64,000 nucleotides of DNA from Amycolatopsis sp. FDAARGOS 1241 (GTDB taxonomy: Bacteria > Actinomycetota > Actinomycetes > Mycobacteriales > Pseudonocardiaceae): the NCBI RefSeq assembly GCF_016889705.1, contig NZ_CP069526.1, positions 434,001 through 498,000 on the forward strand, in the 5' to 3' direction. The notes below the pieces were generated by a model that had not been told where the DNA came from, searched no databases, and worked only from the letters and a program-made list of their open reading frames with translations. Shown one piece after another: positions 62,240 through 64,000 of this stretch. Made by a program: the position numbers and the translations under genes. How positions within the stretch are numbered: position 1 is the stretch's first letter; each line of letters opens with the position of its first letter.

Positions 62240-62832
62240 TCTTGTCCCCCGTCGAGCAGGCCCCGGCCCTCGCTGATCCGGCGCGCGGCCGGCACCGCGA
62301 ACAGCGCCGCGATCACGAGCAGCGCACCGATCCGGCCGGCTGGGGCGGAGAAGAACCGGTCGAGCACGAACAGCTGCGCGAACCACGCGCACAGCACCAC
62401 CGTGGACGCGGCGGCGACCGACCGCAGCACCGCGGCGGCCCACGTGCCCGCCGCACCGAGCATGAGGCCGAACGCGCACACCGTGGCGAACCGCGTGACC
62501 GCCTCGGCACTCGGCACCAACCCGGCCGCCACGATCACCGCCCCGAGCGCCACGGCTGCGCCCAGCAGGCCGAGCCGCCGCGCGAACGTCGTGCCCAGCG
62601 GCGTCGGCAGACTCAGGTGCAGCTCCACCGCCCGCTCACCACCGGCGACCGCGGCCGCCGCCACCCCGGCCACCAGCGATAGCACCGCCTGCGCGACCCA
62701 CGCGCCGGCGAACCCGCCACCCCGCAGGCCGAGCCCACTGGCCAGCACCAGCGCGGCAACCAACGGCGGCGCGGCGAGGACGTGCCGCCCCGCCCGCTTC
62801 GCCTCGTAACGCCACAACTGGAGGTGGTCCAT
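62236..62832 (-). CDS. ABC transporter-associated membrane protein
   Basis: A 198-residue membrane protein with about five to six helices (VLAAPPLVAALVLASGLGLR; VLSLVAGVAAAAVAGG; LGLLGAAVALGAVIVAAGLV). A WRYEAKRAGRH start is typical of ABC-2-like subunits. Its stop overlaps the next gene. Together with the two other membrane proteins it suggests an exporter with several permease subunits. Confidence 0.75.
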   Translation of the reverse strand: MDHLQLWRYEAKRAGRHVLAAPPLVAALVLASGLGLRGGGFAGAWVAQAVLSLVAGVAAAAVAGGERAVELHLSLPTPLGTTFARRLGLLGAAVALGAVIVAAGLVPSAEAVTRFATVCAFGLMLGAAGTWAAAVLRSVAAASTVVLCAWFAQLFVLDRFFSAPAGRIGALLVIAALFAVPAARRISEGRGLLDGGQE

Positions 62833-62864
62833 ACCTGGTACGTAGCGGGGGAGGCCCGGGTGGT

Positions 62865-63020
62865 TCACGCGAACTCCCGGCGGCGTTCGGGCAGTCGTAG
62901 TTGGCGGGCGGCCAGGACGAGCAGAGCGGGGGCGAGTGCCGAGGGCGCGGTGGCCCAGGTTTCGGCAGCGCCGAGGCCTTCGGTGAGGGAACCGAGGAGC
63001 CACGCGGATTCCGGCTGGCG
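62865..63020 (-). pseudogene. Diverged duplicate of the 3' end of the neighbouring permease gene
   Basis: The minus strand reads GSLTEGLGAAETWATAPSAL then LVLAARQLRLPERRREFA, parallel to the end of the next gene (GSLTTLARGGLAERIG ... FVLAARQLRLPERHRELA). DNA similarity is strong in the last 60 bp and fades upstream. It is a fragment left by a duplication or recombination; nothing supports expression. Confidence 0.65.
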
Positions 63021-63119
63021 CTGCCGCCGCTGCGGCCACGAGGTCAGGTGATTCTGCCTGGCCCGCGCCGCTCCGTGGTGCCGCGGGCGGTGGTGCACCG
63101 AGGGTGTCGGCGGGGTGGT

Positions 63120-64000
63120 TCACGCGAGTTCCCGGTGGCGTTCGGGCAGGCGTAGCTGGCGGGCGGCCAGGACGAACAGCAGCAGGACGAGGGCGAGCGT
63201 CCAGGGAGTCGTGCCCCAGATTTGCGCGGCGGCGGCGCCGATGCGTTCGGCGAGGCCGCCGCGGGCGAGGGTGGTCAGGGAGCCCAGGCACCAAGCCGCG
63301 ACGGCGGCCGCGGCGCCGACGCCGGAGGACCAGCGGACGGTGCCGGCGACGGCGATGGCCGAGGCGAGCAGCGACTGGCCCAGCCAGCCCGTGACCACGT
63401 CGAACACGCCGCTGCCGATGCCCGCCGCGTGGACGGCGACCGAACCGGCCAGCGCCAGGAGGAGATCGACGGCCAGCACCACCACCAAGCGCGCGACGAA
63501 TACCGTGACGGGTGACGTCGGCAGGGCGAACAGGAGCTCGCCCCGCGGGTCGCCGCGGCGCGAGACGGTGGCCAGCGAGCCCAGCAGCGCGACGAGGACC
63601 ACGCCGGCCGCGAAGTAGCGCGACGCAAGCAACGGGTCGGGGGTGATCAGCGCGATCGCGACGGCGGCGGCGAGGCCGACGAAGCTCAGCGGGAGCAGCC
63701 GGCGGGGCATCAGGCGGAGCTGCCACCAGACCAGCAGGGCACTCGTTCGCAAAGATCGGCGCAGGGCCGGCCTGGGTGCCGCGTCCGGGAGTGCGCTCGC
63801 TCGCAACGGTCGGCGCGGGGTCGCCGCTTCCGGCGGCAGCGCGTTGGCCGCAGCTGCCAGGTCGGCCGGACGCGAGTGGGATTCGGGTGCGGGGTCCTGC
63901 CCCCGTGCGTCGGATGCGGGCGCGAGGTCCGGCTGCGGTACCTCGGATGCCGGCGGCGCGAAGTCCGGCCGACGCGAGCCGCGTGCGAGGTCCGGCCCCG
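63120..64000 (-). CDS. ABC transporter-associated membrane protein, 5' end beyond the window
   Basis: The frame is open from stop 63120 to the window edge. The membrane part begins near 63745 (LVWWQLRLMPRRLLPLSFVG) and has about six helices (LLPLSFVGLAAAVAIALIT; YFAAGVVLVALLGSLATV; LVVVLAVDLLLALAGSVAV; TLALVLLLFVLAARQL). Before it lies a Pro/Ala/Arg/Asp-rich, probably disordered stretch with repeats such as RPDFAPPASEVPQPDLAPAS, encoded by recurring gaggtccgg-like DNA. The true start is not seen; a later TTG 63806 is possible. Confidence 0.65.
   Translation of the reverse strand, partial: GPDLARGSRRPDFAPPASEVPQPDLAPASDARGQDPAPESHSRPADLAAAANALPPEAATPRRPLRASALPDAAPRPALRRSLRTSALLVWWQLRLMPRRLLPLSFVGLAAAVAIALITPDPLLASRYFAAGVVLVALLGSLATVSRRGDPRGELLFALPTSPVTVFVARLVVVLAVDLLLALAGSVAVHAAGIGSGVFDVVTGWLGQSLLASAIAVAGTVRWSSGVGAAAAVAAWCLGSLTTLARGGLAERIGAAAAQIWGTTPWTLALVLLLFVLAARQLRLPERHRELA

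Overview
The window reads as chromosomal DNA of a high-GC actinomycete, most likely a Pseudonocardiaceae member of the Amycolatopsis type. That is an inference from codon use, gene families and the kind of integrative element present; the sequence alone does not fix the genus. About 70 genes or gene remnants can be supported.

Left arm (1-35.4 kb): ordinary accessory chromosome. It starts with the tail of a SnoaL-like gene and a DUF2306 membrane protein. An aromatic-CoA degradation module follows: dienelactone-hydrolase-like protein, acyl-CoA dehydrogenase, two-domain 2-aminobenzoyl-CoA/salicylyl-CoA monooxygenase-reductase, RidA protein and PaaX regulator, with an inverted-repeat operator at the divergent start. 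Next come a GNAT, a minimal P450-like protein, a MarR/F420-nitroreductase pair with an operator-promoter, an acyltransferase, a Tat-exported phospholipase C, a LysR-controlled flavoprotein, and a 1,641-residue kinase/ATPase/histidine-kinase protein. A methyltransferase/MarR operon with a large operator, a LigD-type polymerase, a pterin-synthase-like/dehydrogenase/methyltransferase operon divergent from a CDP-alcohol phosphatidyltransferase, an AfsR/SARP regulator and a lipoprotein/metallopeptidase pair complete the arm. Several multiply frameshifted pseudogenes lie between them.

Mobile zone (35.7-55.3 kb): an IS110-family remnant precedes a large intact DUF262-DUF1524 (GmrSD-like) restriction protein fused to an alkyltransferase-like domain, the best candidate for an unusual defence system. 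A tRNA-Arg(CCU) gene at 40896-40968 is the insertion site of a complete 13,138-bp actinomycete integrative and conjugative element (AICE), bounded by identical 47-bp repeats. Its modules are integrase/excisionase, a prim-pol plus DUF3631 replication pair with a 15-copy GTAGCG/CGCTAC iteron field, an FtsK/TraB translocase followed upstream by a long chain of overlapping small genes, a GntR regulator, and a lower-GC cargo pair (HTH-TPR regulator and shortened rRNA-adenine-methyltransferase-like protein). Beyond the right repeat lies a decayed second integrase, a trace of an older element at the same tRNA.

Right arm (55.3-64 kb): two ABC exporter sets, a small secreted protein, a regulator gene split after its third codon by an IS630-family insertion flanked by TA, a DUF2511 lipoprotein and a run of coupled ABC membrane subunits. 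The last gene runs off the window edge, and a diverged duplicate of its 3' end sits beside it.
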